From positions 496,001 through 560,000 of the forward strand of contig NZ_JANQAH010000007.1 in the NCBI RefSeq assembly GCF_024707125.1: a DNA stretch of 64,000 bases, in the 5' to 3' direction. A program made the translations under genes and the position numbers. Below, piece by piece: positions 35,035 through 44,842 of the stretch (the stretch's first letter is position 1; the number at the start of each line of letters is the position of its first letter). This DNA comes from Devosia sp. Lineage in GTDB: Bacteria; Pseudomonadota; Alphaproteobacteria; Rhizobiales; Devosiaceae. The notes below the pieces were generated by a model. It had not been told where the DNA came from, made no database searches, and saw only the letters and a list, made by a program, of their open reading frames with translations.

Positions 35035-36102
35035 CGCGGAGCCGCGACTGCTCCATGTACTTTGCCTATAGCGGCAGGGCTCTGATCGCCCTAGGCCTGA
35101 CCTCTCCAGGTGAAGGCTGACCATATCGATGGCAATGTCGACAGGAACCCCAAGACGTTCTGCGAGGACAAGGCTGGCGTGAGGGTCTGCGATCTGCGAA
35201 CCCCAAGCAATCTTCAGTGCTTCAGCAATTCGTATGGCGAATGGATGCGATGGGGGCAAATCTTCATCGACAAGCCATTCCCCAAACCAACCAAGGCCGT
35301 CAAGTGACCGTCTGATTACTCTATCCCCTGGTGCCTGCTTGAACGACGCCACAGATGCTCTCACAATCGACTCCAGGCCACTAGAGGAGAGAGCCTCCAA
35401 TCCGAGTTCCATTGCCCCATTTCTCTCATCGACTGAATCTGCGGATCCTGGGGCGAACTTGCTGAATCCAAACATCGACATCAGCCCAACGTTCTCGATT
35501 AACCGAAGCGCAAAGCCGAGCTTTTGGTTTTCAAGCTCTATGGGTTCATCGCCGGCTGACAAAATGCCCAAACGTCTCGCCAGCCATAGCTCCAGCCGGG
35601 TACACTCAACCTGGGAAGAGGACATTTCTCTGATGTCATCTTTGCAGTCCGGACATTGGCCTAGACGAGTGTCATCCCATTTGTAGCGCTTACCACATGA
35701 GCAAGATTCCTCGAGCACGACGCCGTGCGTGGGGCAGGTGGAAAAGATATTAATTTCCCACCATTCTCGAAGGAAACGTTCCTCTTGCAGGCAACATGGG
35801 CATATGCGCCTCCGATGAAGGTCTATGACCTTTAGTGGCAGTTGGTGACCACACAGCCTAGCAGAGTTTCCCTTGCGTTGACGTGGTCCCCACCTAAGGT
35901 CACCAACGGTCACGCCCAAACGCGCTGCCGTACCGGCTAACGTCTCCCATCCAAAGGCCTCCCCCAGACGCATTAAGAAGCCAGCGCATGATTCACCGGA
36001 GTGAGGCTGAATCTTGGGAAACGTCGGCATTTTATGAGCGTGAAGCTCTGCAACTCTGCCGGCTCCCAAATCCGCTCGGTCGTGGTTATTATCGGTATCC
36101 AT
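34864..36102 (-). CDS. tniQ: TniQ/TnsD-family target-selection protein 1
   Basis: 412 residues. The TniQ domain has the zinc-finger pattern CPCCLQEERFLREWWEINIF, STCPTHGVVL, CSCGKRYKW and CPDC. Such proteins recognise target DNA and recruit TnsC. It is the last gene of the tns operon, 81 bp after tniQ 2. The 3' end overlaps the gene at 33850-35034. The protein is shorter than Tn7 TnsD, so the DNA site it reads cannot be named. Confidence 0.85.
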   Translation of the reverse strand: MDTDNNHDRADLGAGRVAELHAHKMPTFPKIQPHSGESCAGFLMRLGEAFGWETLAGTAARLGVTVGDLRWGPRQRKGNSARLCGHQLPLKVIDLHRRRICPCCLQEERFLREWWEINIFSTCPTHGVVLEESCSCGKRYKWDDTRLGQCPDCKDDIREMSSSQVECTRLELWLARRLGILSAGDEPIELENQKLGFALRLIENVGLMSMFGFSKFAPGSADSVDERNGAMELGLEALSSSGLESIVRASVASFKQAPGDRVIRRSLDGLGWFGEWLVDEDLPPSHPFAIRIAEALKIAWGSQIADPHASLVLAERLGVPVDIAIDMVSLHLERSGLGRSEPCRYRQSTWSSRGSALWLLFHDGRQTLPKLISYADDAIVGEPTGQARCRKLGKPTASHHAGDVPDPEQLWA

Positions 36103-36183
36103 GACACCTGCTTTAAGGCACTATTGTCACAGATACGTCTCCATTTTCCTTTGCATTTGAGTGGTTTAGCCCACTTGACGCGA

Positions 36184-37311
36184 CTATTTCGCGATCGTTT
36201 CCGCGGCGCTCCTGACTCGATGAAGCATATCGTGTCTGATGAGCAATCCGGCCTCATGCTCCAACAAGCAATCGATCGCATCCGAAAGCTTTAGGTGATC
36301 AACGACGACCTTGGATGGCAGACCGAAGGAGTTTGCCACAGGCGCTACAGGCACATAGTCCATTCGTTGCAGATCGGTTACGGGAACTCTGAGATAGTGC
36401 GTCAGACTCTCCTTTAGAGCCCGCGAGAATTCCACATAGAGCGGCAGCAAGAAACTGAACTCATCTCCGAACCAGCCTAATAGGTCGAGTGGTTCTTCCG
36501 GGAGTGTTCGACCCGTGTGCTTTTTGAAACCGTCGTAACACTCCAACACGATACGATCGAGAGTACCATTGTCGAGGATGTCAAAAGCTTCTTCTCGTCG
36601 AGCCTGGCGCCGATCAAGCTGTTGGAACAACATCGGACGGTGAGGCGAATAGCCAAGGGCCAATAGCACCGCCAAGGCCTCAACCAAGATCACGGCCTCA
36701 CGCAAACCGACTGCGTGAAACAGCGAGTGGGGTCGTAAATGAGGCCTCGCAACTCCAATCTGCTCCAGGCACCAAAGTTCAAAACCTGCAGGTCGGCGTA
36801 GCCGGCGGGGGAGGTCCCGATCATCTCCTTGCCGCGAGCAGGCTTTACAGCAACCGAGCGACGCGTCGTCCCACGTGAGCGTAGACCCACATCCACACTC
36901 ATCCACAAGTTCCAGGTGGTGGACGGAGCAAGAAGAGAAAATGTCGAATTCCCACCACCACTGCATGTAACCTTCTTCTGAAATGCAGGCGGGGCATACC
37001 CTGCGCCGCCGAGATATCAGTGAAGACCAAGGCAATCGGTATGACCCGAACCCCACTACGGTTTTGTGTGACCGCTGGAGCGCCATGTCCCTGAGTACGT
37101 CGGGCGAGATCTGTACGGCAGTGGCCAACAAATCAATGTCAGTGCCACTTCTAATTTGAGGCGCTGATGATCCGATGGCCTTGCAAAAGCTCACCATCGA
37201 TGGCCAGCCATTGGTATCGCAAAACCTTAGAAGGAAAGCGTTGAGTGTCTCTCCCTCCCGTGGATCGATTCTAAGCGGCGGTCTCCACAATGGCTTCGAG
37301 GCATCAGACAT
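36184..37311 (-). CDS. tniQ: TniQ/TnsD-family target-selection protein 2
   Basis: 375 residues. Zinc ligands are in VCPACISEEGYMQWWWEFDI, SSCSVHHLELVDECGCG and GCCKAC. ATG 37311 is preferred to the open frame to 37416 because it overlaps the tnsC stop (ATGTCTGA), implying coupling. It differs strongly from TniQ 1, so the two probably serve different targets or partners, as TnsD and TnsE or two TniQs do elsewhere. Confidence 0.85.
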   Translation of the reverse strand: MSDASKPLWRPPLRIDPREGETLNAFLLRFCDTNGWPSMVSFCKAIGSSAPQIRSGTDIDLLATAVQISPDVLRDMALQRSHKTVVGFGSYRLPWSSLISRRRRVCPACISEEGYMQWWWEFDIFSSCSVHHLELVDECGCGSTLTWDDASLGCCKACSRQGDDRDLPRRLRRPAGFELWCLEQIGVARPHLRPHSLFHAVGLREAVILVEALAVLLALGYSPHRPMLFQQLDRRQARREEAFDILDNGTLDRIVLECYDGFKKHTGRTLPEEPLDLLGWFGDEFSFLLPLYVEFSRALKESLTHYLRVPVTDLQRMDYVPVAPVANSFGLPSKVVVDHLKLSDAIDCLLEHEAGLLIRHDMLHRVRSAAETIAK

Positions 37312-38369
37312 TGTATCGAGGCTCAAGCGAGAATACGCCAGGGTACTCCACCAGCGCTGGCTCATTCCCGGTTGTCCGGAAAACGTTGTCTTCGTGCGCA
37401 ACTCCCATGGCATCACGGAGTGTCAGGTATAGGATGTTCATGTCGACCATCCCGGCCTTGTGAGCGACCGCATATTTTGCGCCAAGCTGTAAGAGCGCGC
37501 TCACCAGCCCCGGCCGTCCACGAGCGTACGAGTGAATCCGAATGGCTACGCGCCACTCTAGTAAGTCGGTTGGTCCACCAAAATCTAACTCCGCCACCAG
37601 CTTCCGGAGGAAGCTCATAAACGGCGGCTCTTCCGCATCATCTTCACAGTCCTCCGGCCGGGGAGGAGGTGGCAGTGACATCACCTCATAGACCTGTTCT
37701 TTGAGGTCTTTGAGAACGTCGCTCACAATAAGATTCTTCGCCAGCTGCTGGCCGACCACCATCACCTCGGTTTTCGTAGTCTTACAGATGCTAGCAAGGA
37801 GTCCTTGTGCCGAGTTTTGATCCGGCCGGTTCATTGCATGGGTCAAATAGTGCCCATCGTCAAAGATAATGAGATGGGTTTGCTGCCCTCTAAGGTGCTT
37901 GGCCAGCAGATTGACAAGGGCAGGGCCCGTGGCAGTTCTCGGTGCCGGCTCCTTGGTCACCGCGTGGATTGTGTCCTTCAGTAGTCCCTTGAAGGTGGGA
38001 GCCGCCCCCCACCTGGATCATAACAACGGGCTTGTGGTCCGACCTCCCCCCAGGGACGCTCACATAGCTGGCCGAAGCCAGGTCATCCTGTTCGTCTCCC
38101 TCGGTTATCGTGGGAGAGTAGCTTTTATACTCGCCACCTACCGATTCTGCGTAGCTTTCAAGGAAGGCCTCGCAAGCCAGTGTCTTGCCGATTTGGGATT
38201 CGCCATAGATCAAACCAACCATGCCGTTCGGTCTAGTTCGAAAGCTATCAAGTGCCAGAGATATCCTTGCACCAATAGCTCGATGGGATGCCGTGGCGAC
38301 GACAGCTCCGCCGATGCCAATAGCTTTCTCGCGGAGTTCGAACTTATCCCAGAAATCAATATCCATCAT
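37304..38369 (-). CDS. tnsC: TnsC-type AAA+ transposition regulator (frameshifted at 38005-38010)
   Basis: The N-terminal frame starts at 38369 and has Walker A GESQIGKT. It then turns to nonsense. The rest (TFKGLLKDTIHAV, Walker B LIIFDDGHYL) continues in another frame to 37304. One extra C in the C6 run at 38005-38010 (G6 on the coding strand) explains this; with five, it reads VMIQVGAAPTFKG and yields ~354 residues. TnsC links TniQ-bound target DNA to TnsAB. The ATG overlaps the tnsB stop (ATGATG). If the indel is real, the element could not transpose on its own. Confidence 0.85.
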
Positions 38370-40843
38370 AGTCGCTTTCGAGAGACGCCATCCGACCTTG
38401 GAGCCTGTTCAGATCGTGGAACCGCCGCTGCATCCTCGTCCTGGCGAGGCGGTACAGCTCCCTGTGTCAGGTGATCTGGCGACGAAGAATTGGCAGGCAC
38501 GCTCGAAGGCTCGCCGGCGGTATCTGAGCCGAGCGTATTGGCGGCGCGTTGCTGGGGCGCTAGCAACGAGTCGCTCTGAACGGACAAGTCTATGTTAGTG
38601 CTAGGGCCGGTCCGTTTATGCTTCTTGTCCAAAATTTCAGTTGGATCATCCGAGGTGGTCATGTTTTGAACATCGGCAGACTTGGGTGCAGATCGCTTTT
38701 GGGCTTCTTCAACCGCAGCGCCTTGTGAAATTCCGGTCACTTTGTATGTCAAATCAATGCCCGTAACACCGCCTTCGAGGTCCTTCATCCAGGTCTCCAA
38801 ATCAGCGTTTTCATCTTCTGGATCTTCCTCTCGAGCGAGAGCACGGAAGACGCCGTCGATCGTCGTCGGAGCAGCAAATGATCCCTCAACGCCATGCGTG
38901 TGGGCCTCTGCCGGAGTGGTTGGATCAAAGCCTCGAAGGCTCGACCCGCCCACGTCTGGCTCATATTCGCCTGGCGTGATGTGTTCGGAGGCTTTGGTCG
39001 GGGGCCTCGACGCTTGGAACTTGACCTTGTCTCGGTACTTGTCCAGTTCCGCTTGGAGGCCGCCTATGGCCTGGGCCTTTTTCAATTTTTCTTCCGGCGT
39101 CATGTCGCCAATATGCGAATCCGCGTCCATGTACTCATTGAGCTCGACGACGGTCATTTTCTGGCCGGCATATTTGCCCACCAGATAAGCTACGACCCAC
39201 GGCACATGACCAGCGTCGAAAACCAGGATTCTTCCGGCATTAGCCATGTCCTGCTTGACGATAACGTCGCAGTTCCCACCACGCCGCTGGTACATCGCGT
39301 ATAGCTCGTCGGACTGATATACGAGATTGTCGAACCTGATGCCTGTCCTCGTTAGCACCGCCGGCCGAGCCTTGTCCGTAGCCGGTCCCAAGAGGCCAGG
39401 GCGTGGTGGATACTTGTGAAACAGGCCTTGATTGAAAGACGCAGAAAAGCGCTCTGCAGGTGCCTGTTTGGTGGTGCCGTGAATCTTCTGGTTGTAGACA
39501 TCAACGATGAAGGCGGTAACCAGGATCTGAAGCTGTTCCAATTCCAGCTTCGGCTTGGCGCTCTCTTTCATTCTTTTGGTCGGGTTCCGGCCGGTGTAAC
39601 CGGGCAGAGCGTGGATCAGACCTTGGTTGTGGACATTGAACCAGCGCTCAACTTTCCCTTTCAAATATCCCGATGCGCGAGGAAGGTCGACAAGTCTGAT
39701 ATTCAACCGTTCAGCCGCTGCCCTCATTGAGTAGGAGAGGAATTCGGCGCCGCGATCCATGTACAGGTTGTCCGGACAACCATAGCAGTCCCATTCGTAC
39801 ATGAAATTATAGTCCATCTCGGCAAGAAGCCGGACTTTCGGCATTACTGCCATCCTGAGCGCCATCATAACCGAGACCCACGAGGGTGGATCAAAGGTAA
39901 TAAAATAGCCAAGGATCATGCGAGAGTATCGATCGATGAGCACCGTGAGCCAAGGTCGTCTCACGTCACCGTTGGCGTCGAAGACCATAATGTCTAGCTG
40001 AGTGTGATCGACTTCTACTTCGTGTAGCGCGTGGTCGCCCTGTGGCCCAAGCGCTACTGAACTCACCTTGCGCCTTGCTTCCTTTCGGCCAAGTTTGTTG
40101 ATCAGGCGGTCGTAATAGCCGAGGCGCTCCAGGAGCTCGTATATTCGGTTTGCGCCGACGTTCCGCTTGACGAGATTCACTCTTTCTCGAAGTGGAAGGT
40201 TTTCGGCCTCGGACTTCCGGAGAATGGCAGCGTCGGCAAGCCGACCGGCGAAAGCGGCCGAGCTGTATGGGGGCCGCATCATGTACTTTTCGATGTGCTG
40301 AACGATGATCTCATCCATCCAAGCGTGAGGATCATCGATGGGTCGATTTCCCTTCTTCCAGTTCATGTCCGCCAGCGCCCGAGCATCTTTGCCGGAGGTA
40401 ATCCAGCGGAAATGCCAGCGCTTCAGGGATCGAGCCGAGGGGGCTGACTTAGAGGGATCGATAGCGGCCTGAACTTCATTCGCTGCATCGTCGAGAGGCT
40501 TCTTTGAACGCCTAGCGCTGGCAGGGATTTGGTCCATCCTCACCATGAACTTCTTCTTATAGAGTGCGGACTCTCGCTCTTGCTCGGTGAAGCTGTCCCA
40601 ATCCGTATCCAGCGCCTCTTGGATGGCCGGCAGTTGGCATTCAAAATCTTCGTCGGAGGTGAGCTCCTCCCGAATTTCAAGTTCCTTTTGCTCACTGGCA
40701 CTTAGTTCGAATTTTTTCTCGAGCCCAATATGCAAGAATGTCCGACGACCATTGCCCTCGCTTGAAACTACCATGTGCCTTTCCCCGCGGATCCGGACAT
40801 AGGCACCGACACGTTTATTCGGCGGTGTGAGGCGGATTGTCAT
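38366..40843 (-). CDS. tnsB: TnsB DDE transposase
   Basis: 825 residues. The DDE triad is D279 in EVDHTQLD, D363 in YMDRGAEF and E399 in KGKVERWFN; the D-35-E spacing is that of the rve/TnsB fold. N-terminal helix-turn-helix segments bind the ends. The C-terminal ~200 residues are polar and Pro/Ser-rich, like the TnsC-contacting tail of TnsB. ATG 40843 follows GGAG and overlaps the tnsA stop; a GTG at 40855 is possible. It joins 3' ends to the target. Confidence 0.92.
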   Translation of the reverse strand: MTIRLTPPNKRVGAYVRIRGERHMVVSSEGNGRRTFLHIGLEKKFELSASEQKELEIREELTSDEDFECQLPAIQEALDTDWDSFTEQERESALYKKKFMVRMDQIPASARRSKKPLDDAANEVQAAIDPSKSAPSARSLKRWHFRWITSGKDARALADMNWKKGNRPIDDPHAWMDEIIVQHIEKYMMRPPYSSAAFAGRLADAAILRKSEAENLPLRERVNLVKRNVGANRIYELLERLGYYDRLINKLGRKEARRKVSSVALGPQGDHALHEVEVDHTQLDIMVFDANGDVRRPWLTVLIDRYSRMILGYFITFDPPSWVSVMMALRMAVMPKVRLLAEMDYNFMYEWDCYGCPDNLYMDRGAEFLSYSMRAAAERLNIRLVDLPRASGYLKGKVERWFNVHNQGLIHALPGYTGRNPTKRMKESAKPKLELEQLQILVTAFIVDVYNQKIHGTTKQAPAERFSASFNQGLFHKYPPRPGLLGPATDKARPAVLTRTGIRFDNLVYQSDELYAMYQRRGGNCDVIVKQDMANAGRILVFDAGHVPWVVAYLVGKYAGQKMTVVELNEYMDADSHIGDMTPEEKLKKAQAIGGLQAELDKYRDKVKFQASRPPTKASEHITPGEYEPDVGGSSLRGFDPTTPAEAHTHGVEGSFAAPTTIDGVFRALAREEDPEDENADLETWMKDLEGGVTGIDLTYKVTGISQGAAVEEAQKRSAPKSADVQNMTTSDDPTEILDKKHKRTGPSTNIDLSVQSDSLLAPQQRAANTLGSDTAGEPSSVPANSSSPDHLTQGAVPPRQDEDAAAVPRSEQAPRSDGVSRKRL

Positions 40844-41677
40844 GACAGTCTCCACGAGGATGGCCGGGCAGGGGACTTGCAGACCGTGAATGCCGATTTC
40901 TTGCGAAAAGGCGTAGTGCGATCGATCCTGATGATGCCGCCATGGTCGAGCAGGCAGGCAATCAGAAGAGCACTTCGACGATATCCACCCAGTCGCGCTG
41001 ATAGGATCTCAACGGAAGCATCTTCCGGAAGTCCCTCGAGCGCGAGGATTGCCCAATGCATGGCGTCTTTTGGGATTTGCGCGCCTAGAGCACGAGCCAT
41101 CATCTTTGAATTATAGAAGCGTGGCTCAGATCGGATTTCTTTTGTCCGTGTAGAGTTCGAACTCGAACCCAGATGTCTCAGCCGCCTGCTTGATTGCGCC
41201 GTACCACTCCGCCACCCAACGTGAGCGCTCTGGATCTCGTGTTGGATCGATCGCAACTACCTCAAGGGGCTTCACCTCGACCAGGCGCCTTTTGCCGTTC
41301 TGAAATTCTAAGAGTCCGTCGGGAATCCAGTGTCGCTGGCGGCCGAACATGAAGATGGGAAGCTTTGCCGGCTGAGCGTACGCAGTGGTCAGTTGCTCTT
41401 CAGAAAAGTTGACTACCGACCAAAAGTCACCTTCGGTCAAACTTTCAAAGCCGAGCATCTTGTTCTGAATGTTTCCATCGGCGCCACGAAGGGTCAACGG
41501 CATCAGGCCAGTATAGATGTCCTTGCCTCGAATCCGCACTTCACGCAGTTCGGTACCGCGGAGAATGGCGCCCTTGCGCTTCTGGCGCCTAGCGGTCTCA
41601 ACCTTACCGTTGAAGTATATGCGCGCTCCATTCTCGTCGAAAATGTTTGCGAACGCTTTTGACGCCAGGACGGGCAT
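40840..41677 (-). CDS. tnsA: TnsA endonuclease (frameshifted at 41140-41143)
   Basis: The N-terminal nuclease domain has PDG with D120, then E134 and K136 in VEVKPLEVV, the PD-(D/E)XK set of TnsA. The recorded frame stops at 41126. The C-terminal winged-helix part (EIRSEPRFYNSKMMARAL) continues in another frame to 40840. One extra T in TTTT at 41140-41143 (A on the coding strand) explains the shift and gives ~278 residues. TnsA cuts the 5' ends, so transposition should be cut and paste. ATG 41677 follows GAGG; the frame is open to a TTG at 41776. Confidence 0.85.
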
Positions 41678-41844
41678 TACCGTAACCTCAACATGACCGA
41701 AACCGGGCACGAGCCGTCGTCCCGTCAGAGACAACTGGATACATACAGAGCGTCGGAAATCCTTGAATATGCTCAATTTCTAGACGCCGTCGTAGTCAAG
41801 AGAGGTTGCGACAGCGCTCGATAAATCCATCGAATTTTATCGAT

Positions 41845-42510
41845 CTAGAGGTGCACGTCCGCGCTGATGGGGAATAGCTCCAGCTGGTCGCCCATCTTGT
41901 CACTGTACCCACCGGCATAGTTTCCACGTTCCTTAGCCAACGGACCCAATTGGATGACAGCGTCAGGACGAAAGCCTCGTCTGACATCTGTCTCCAGATA
42001 CCCATTGGAAATTAGCGAAAAAATCGCGTCAACACGGCCAGGATCGTTCGTGGAGATGGGACCAGCCAGCTTATTTAAGGCAATCGAGTCACCGTGCTGG
42101 TGAACCATGTCGAGCAGGGCGTAATGTTCCGCGACAGGAACCGCCTGGCGCTTGCAGGTCCATATCATTCCAGCGAACTTTGCCGCCTTGCTGGTGGTGA
42201 GTTCGACCCTCGTTTGCACCTCAACTCCGATTTTACGGCTAATCTCCCGAGCATCAAGCGCGCCTGACGGGAGGGCAATAAGCCGGCTATCATTCGGCGT
42301 TTGCACCCAAAATGCGAACTCTACCCCTCGAGGTAATTGAGCCAAGTCGATGGGGCAGGGGCCCATTCTCAGGACTAGCGGATCCAGCGCCGCCACGACA
42401 AGTGCTTGTCTAAACCAGCGCCGCTCATACTTTATGGAGCGGTAGGTCTTAAAGCAGCTAAAGCCGGGGTAACGGCTAAGCTGCACGTCGATATTGGACA
42501 GCTCGAGCAT
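41845..42510 (-). CDS. Tns-operon leader protein of unknown function
   Basis: 221 residues from ATG 42510 behind GAGAGG; the frame is open to 42579. No family is recognised. It has mixed alpha/beta content with TSKAAKFAGMIWTCKRQAVP and a C-terminus that looks like a winged helix (VDAIFSLISNGYLETDVRRG). It precedes tnsA by 167 bp on the same strand, so it may be an accessory DNA-binding factor of the transposon. Confidence 0.5.
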   Translation of the reverse strand: MLELSNIDVQLSRYPGFSCFKTYRSIKYERRWFRQALVVAALDPLVLRMGPCPIDLAQLPRGVEFAFWVQTPNDSRLIALPSGALDAREISRKIGVEVQTRVELTTSKAAKFAGMIWTCKRQAVPVAEHYALLDMVHQHGDSIALNKLAGPISTNDPGRVDAIFSLISNGYLETDVRRGFRPDAVIQLGPLAKERGNYAGGYSDKMGDQLELFPISADVHL

Positions 42511-42610
42511 TTCACACCTCTCCAAAGCCCACTGGACTTGGCGTGTTGTGGTGAATAGGTCGGCTGCATCGACCTGCAATCACACTAGTACCCGTAAAAA
42601 AGCGAGTCAA

Positions 42611-42644
42611 GATAGCTAGCTATCTGAGATATCTAGCTATCTGG
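42611..42644. promoter_or_regulatory. Palindromic operator between tns genes and RHH gene
   Basis: A perfect 14-bp palindrome, GATAGCTAGCTATC (42611-42624), overlaps the first of two direct copies of CTAGCTATCTG (42616-42626 and 42633-42643). It lies in the divergent region upstream of the tns side and of the small RHH gene, the expected place for autoregulation. Confidence 0.65.
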
Positions 42645-42697
42645 AACAGTTTTGATGTATATTGGGCTCGGAACTGCGATCTAAATTGAGAATTTCG

Positions 42698-42877
42698 ATG
42701 AAAACTGAGAAGCTTGGCCGCCGTGATGGGCGGCAACCAATGCTGCTTTACATCGCTCCTGAAATTGCTCGTGCTCTCAAGGTGCGAGCAGCGGAACTCG
42801 ACACGCACGCCTATCTCCTTGTTGAAGAGATGCTTCGTGAGAAGCTCTTGTCTACGGGCAAGGCAGAACAACAGTGA
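42698..42877 (+). CDS. Small ribbon-helix-helix-like protein
   Basis: 59 residues: a basic, strand-forming start (RRDGRQPMLLYIAPEI) followed by two helices (ALKVRAAELDTHAYLLVEEML). This is the RHH/Arc-CopG pattern. It is the best candidate to bind the palindrome upstream and to repress the tns operon. The stop overlaps the next start (GTGA). ATG 42698 is chosen over the open frame to 42662. Confidence 0.6.
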   Translation: MKTEKLGRRDGRQPMLLYIAPEIARALKVRAAELDTHAYLLVEEMLREKLLSTGKAEQQ

Positions 42878-43770
42878 CCGAAAGGAGCAATGACTCAGCG
42901 GTGGACGAGTGGGCTCGCTCTGTACGTGAAATTCACCAGGGGAGAGAACTCGGGGAGAAGGAAAAGAAAGCCCGAAGATTCATTGCTTGGCTCGGTGATC
43001 GCGATATCCACTTCATGGACGCGACGCCTACCCAATTTGATGCCTTTCTCGGAGATCTCCCTGAAAAATATGGCCACAATTACCATCTGGGATGCGAGGT
43101 GGCGATACGGCACCTCTACGAGTTTCATTTCCTAGGCCAAGGCGCTTCAGCAAATCCGACCACGAGTTGGACGCCAAAGATCAAGCCCAAAGAAACGGAC
43201 TACATTTTTCCAGCTGAAAAACTGCGCCACGTCTTCGAGACGGGCTACGCCCTTGCCAGACAATCGAAGACCCTCGACAAGCGAGCGCGGCACTTCCGAT
43301 GCCTAGCTGTGATAGAGTTGGTCTATTCGTCAGGTGTGGCTGAGGCCGAAGTCCGGGCGATGTCCCCTAATGTGTTGGACACTGCTGAAGAAGGTTTTCT
43401 GGTAGTCACTGGAAAATCTGGTGTTCGCAATGTTCCAATTACTCCGCAGGCACTGGACGCAATTCAGGAATGGCAGCTAGCTGCGGCTGCAGCAAATTGG
43501 GACACGACCGAGAAGCTATTTCCATATCCCAGCTTGGGCGAACATGCCCTCAATGCCCACATTTCTGCCTGGGCCGCGTCAATCATGGGTAGGGAAGGGC
43601 CAGTAATGACCTTGGATGCACTCAGAGCTGCTTTCGCAGCTCACCTGATCAATGCCGGTGCAGACCCCAGGCTGGTGGCCTATGTGTTGGGCTTAAAAAG
43701 GCTTAAGGCGCTTGAACGGCATTTGGCTAACGCCAGCTCGTTCGCGGATGCAGGTGTCCAAGCGCAATGA
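42874..43770 (+). CDS. Tyrosine-recombinase-like protein with degenerate active site
   Basis: 298 residues, GTG start coupled to the RHH gene. The SAM-like N-terminal domain and catalytic fold are recognisable: YSSGVAEAEVRAM, VTGKSGVRNVPITPQAL and LRAAFAAHLINAGADPRLVA. The first catalytic Arg is replaced (GVAEAE for the usual G-R-x-x-E), H-x-x-R is D-x-x-R, and the LGH and Tyr positions read LGL and H. Only the hairpin Lys and one Arg remain. It may bind DNA without recombining it. Confidence 0.65.
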   Translation: MTERSNDSAVDEWARSVREIHQGRELGEKEKKARRFIAWLGDRDIHFMDATPTQFDAFLGDLPEKYGHNYHLGCEVAIRHLYEFHFLGQGASANPTTSWTPKIKPKETDYIFPAEKLRHVFETGYALARQSKTLDKRARHFRCLAVIELVYSSGVAEAEVRAMSPNVLDTAEEGFLVVTGKSGVRNVPITPQALDAIQEWQLAAAAANWDTTEKLFPYPSLGEHALNAHISAWAASIMGREGPVMTLDALRAAFAAHLINAGADPRLVAYVLGLKRLKALERHLANASSFADAGVQAQ

Positions 43771-44665
43771 CTTGCTCGACAGAAAAGAAATCGGTCGGAA
43801 CGGCCGCCTGAAGCAGTTTGGCCGGCTTGGGAAGGCCAGGAATTTCGAGTATCGGAATACTATGCAAGGTCGCACGCCGGAGTTTCAGGACCTCAATAGG
43901 TCGAAAACGGCTCGGTCGAGAAAGCCCAAAGTGGCTAGCCGCTGTTTCCAGTGCTGAGGACGTCCTGCCACGTCTTGACGCAACCATCGACGCTTCGTCT
44001 ACTGTGTCCGAAACTCCGGGACCGTCGCTCACCTCGGCCATAAAGCCCTTCGCATAGGGAATGAATAGCTCATTCCCTGGCAAAATCATTCGCAAGTCTC
44101 TGTAGACTGCTAGGGCTCGCAAGAGCTTATCCGGCCACGTCTTCTGGGCACCTTCGTACTCCAGAAACCCGAATATGGCCGTCGTTACGTCAGCATACGC
44201 CTTCGGCTGAAGTCCACAGTAGTAAGACAACGCTAGCTCGGCTGCAGACCGACCGCGGACGAAGCGCAGCTTACGGCTGATGCCCGGATTTCCCGCATCC
44301 GCAATCAATAGGTCCAAAAGGAGCATCAACTCTTCGACGGAGATTTTTGGCTTGGGAACATGTGTTCGCTGCGCAATGCGCGCAACAGGGCGGTCGTCGA
44401 ACGGCATGGAGGGAAGATGTCCCTCCTGAACAGCCCAACGGAGATACCGCCGAAGGTCCAGATCGTACCCTGTTAGCGTTCGATTGCTCGTTCCCGACGC
44501 CGCCATAGCAGCCAGATGTCGCTCGTGAGTTACACGATCCAGCGTAGCGACCTGCAGGCCATTGGATTCAATCCATGGCTGAAGGGTCCGAAAAATAAAA
44601 CGGCTTTCACGCAGAGCGCCTGAGGCGACAGCAGACCGCCAGATTGAGAACAAATCCGTATTCAT
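43727..44665 (-). CDS. Second recombinase-like protein at the right end
   Basis: 312 residues from ATG 44665; the frame is open to 44743. The N-terminal domain resembles a core-binding domain (YDLDLRRYLRWAVQEGHL) and the middle has RSAAELALSYYCGL, like the first recombinase box. The usual H-x-x-R and Tyr motifs cannot be found. It converges on the gene at 42874 with a 44-bp overlap. Both look like non-catalytic accessory proteins of the element. Confidence 0.5.
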   Translation of the reverse strand: MNTDLFSIWRSAVASGALRESRFIFRTLQPWIESNGLQVATLDRVTHERHLAAMAASGTSNRTLTGYDLDLRRYLRWAVQEGHLPSMPFDDRPVARIAQRTHVPKPKISVEELMLLLDLLIADAGNPGISRKLRFVRGRSAAELALSYYCGLQPKAYADVTTAIFGFLEYEGAQKTWPDKLLRALAVYRDLRMILPGNELFIPYAKGFMAEVSDGPGVSDTVDEASMVASRRGRTSSALETAASHFGLSRPSRFRPIEVLKLRRATLHSIPILEIPGLPKPAKLLQAAVPTDFFSVEQVIALGHLHPRTSWR

Positions 44666-44842
44666 CGACACGCAGGGAAAATGAGTGACCGGAATGCCTA
44701 TTCCCACAGTGAGGATTAACACTTCGTGGGCTGCACACATCAAGCCAATGACATCGACGACCCAAAAGGGCGACGAGCCAGCTACAACCGATGCCGACGG
44801 TTACGCTCCGCAAAAGACGCTTGTATCTCCGATTTCAACCGA

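Noticed and set aside
37304..38369. Programmed frameshift in tnsC at the G6 run
   Set aside because: Similar single-base breaks occur in unrelated genes in and outside the element, so an indel or sequencing error is simpler.
34864..41677. Tn5053/Tn402-type (TniABQ) element
   Set aside because: A TnsA-type nuclease with a complete PD-(D/E)XK set and a TnsC-type ATPase are present, and the ends begin TGT with multiple inner repeats.
34864..41677. CRISPR-associated transposon
   Set aside because: No cas genes and no regularly spaced repeats were found in the window.
42874..44665. Active integrase of a prophage or genomic island
   Set aside because: Key catalytic residues are missing in both proteins and no phage genes are present.
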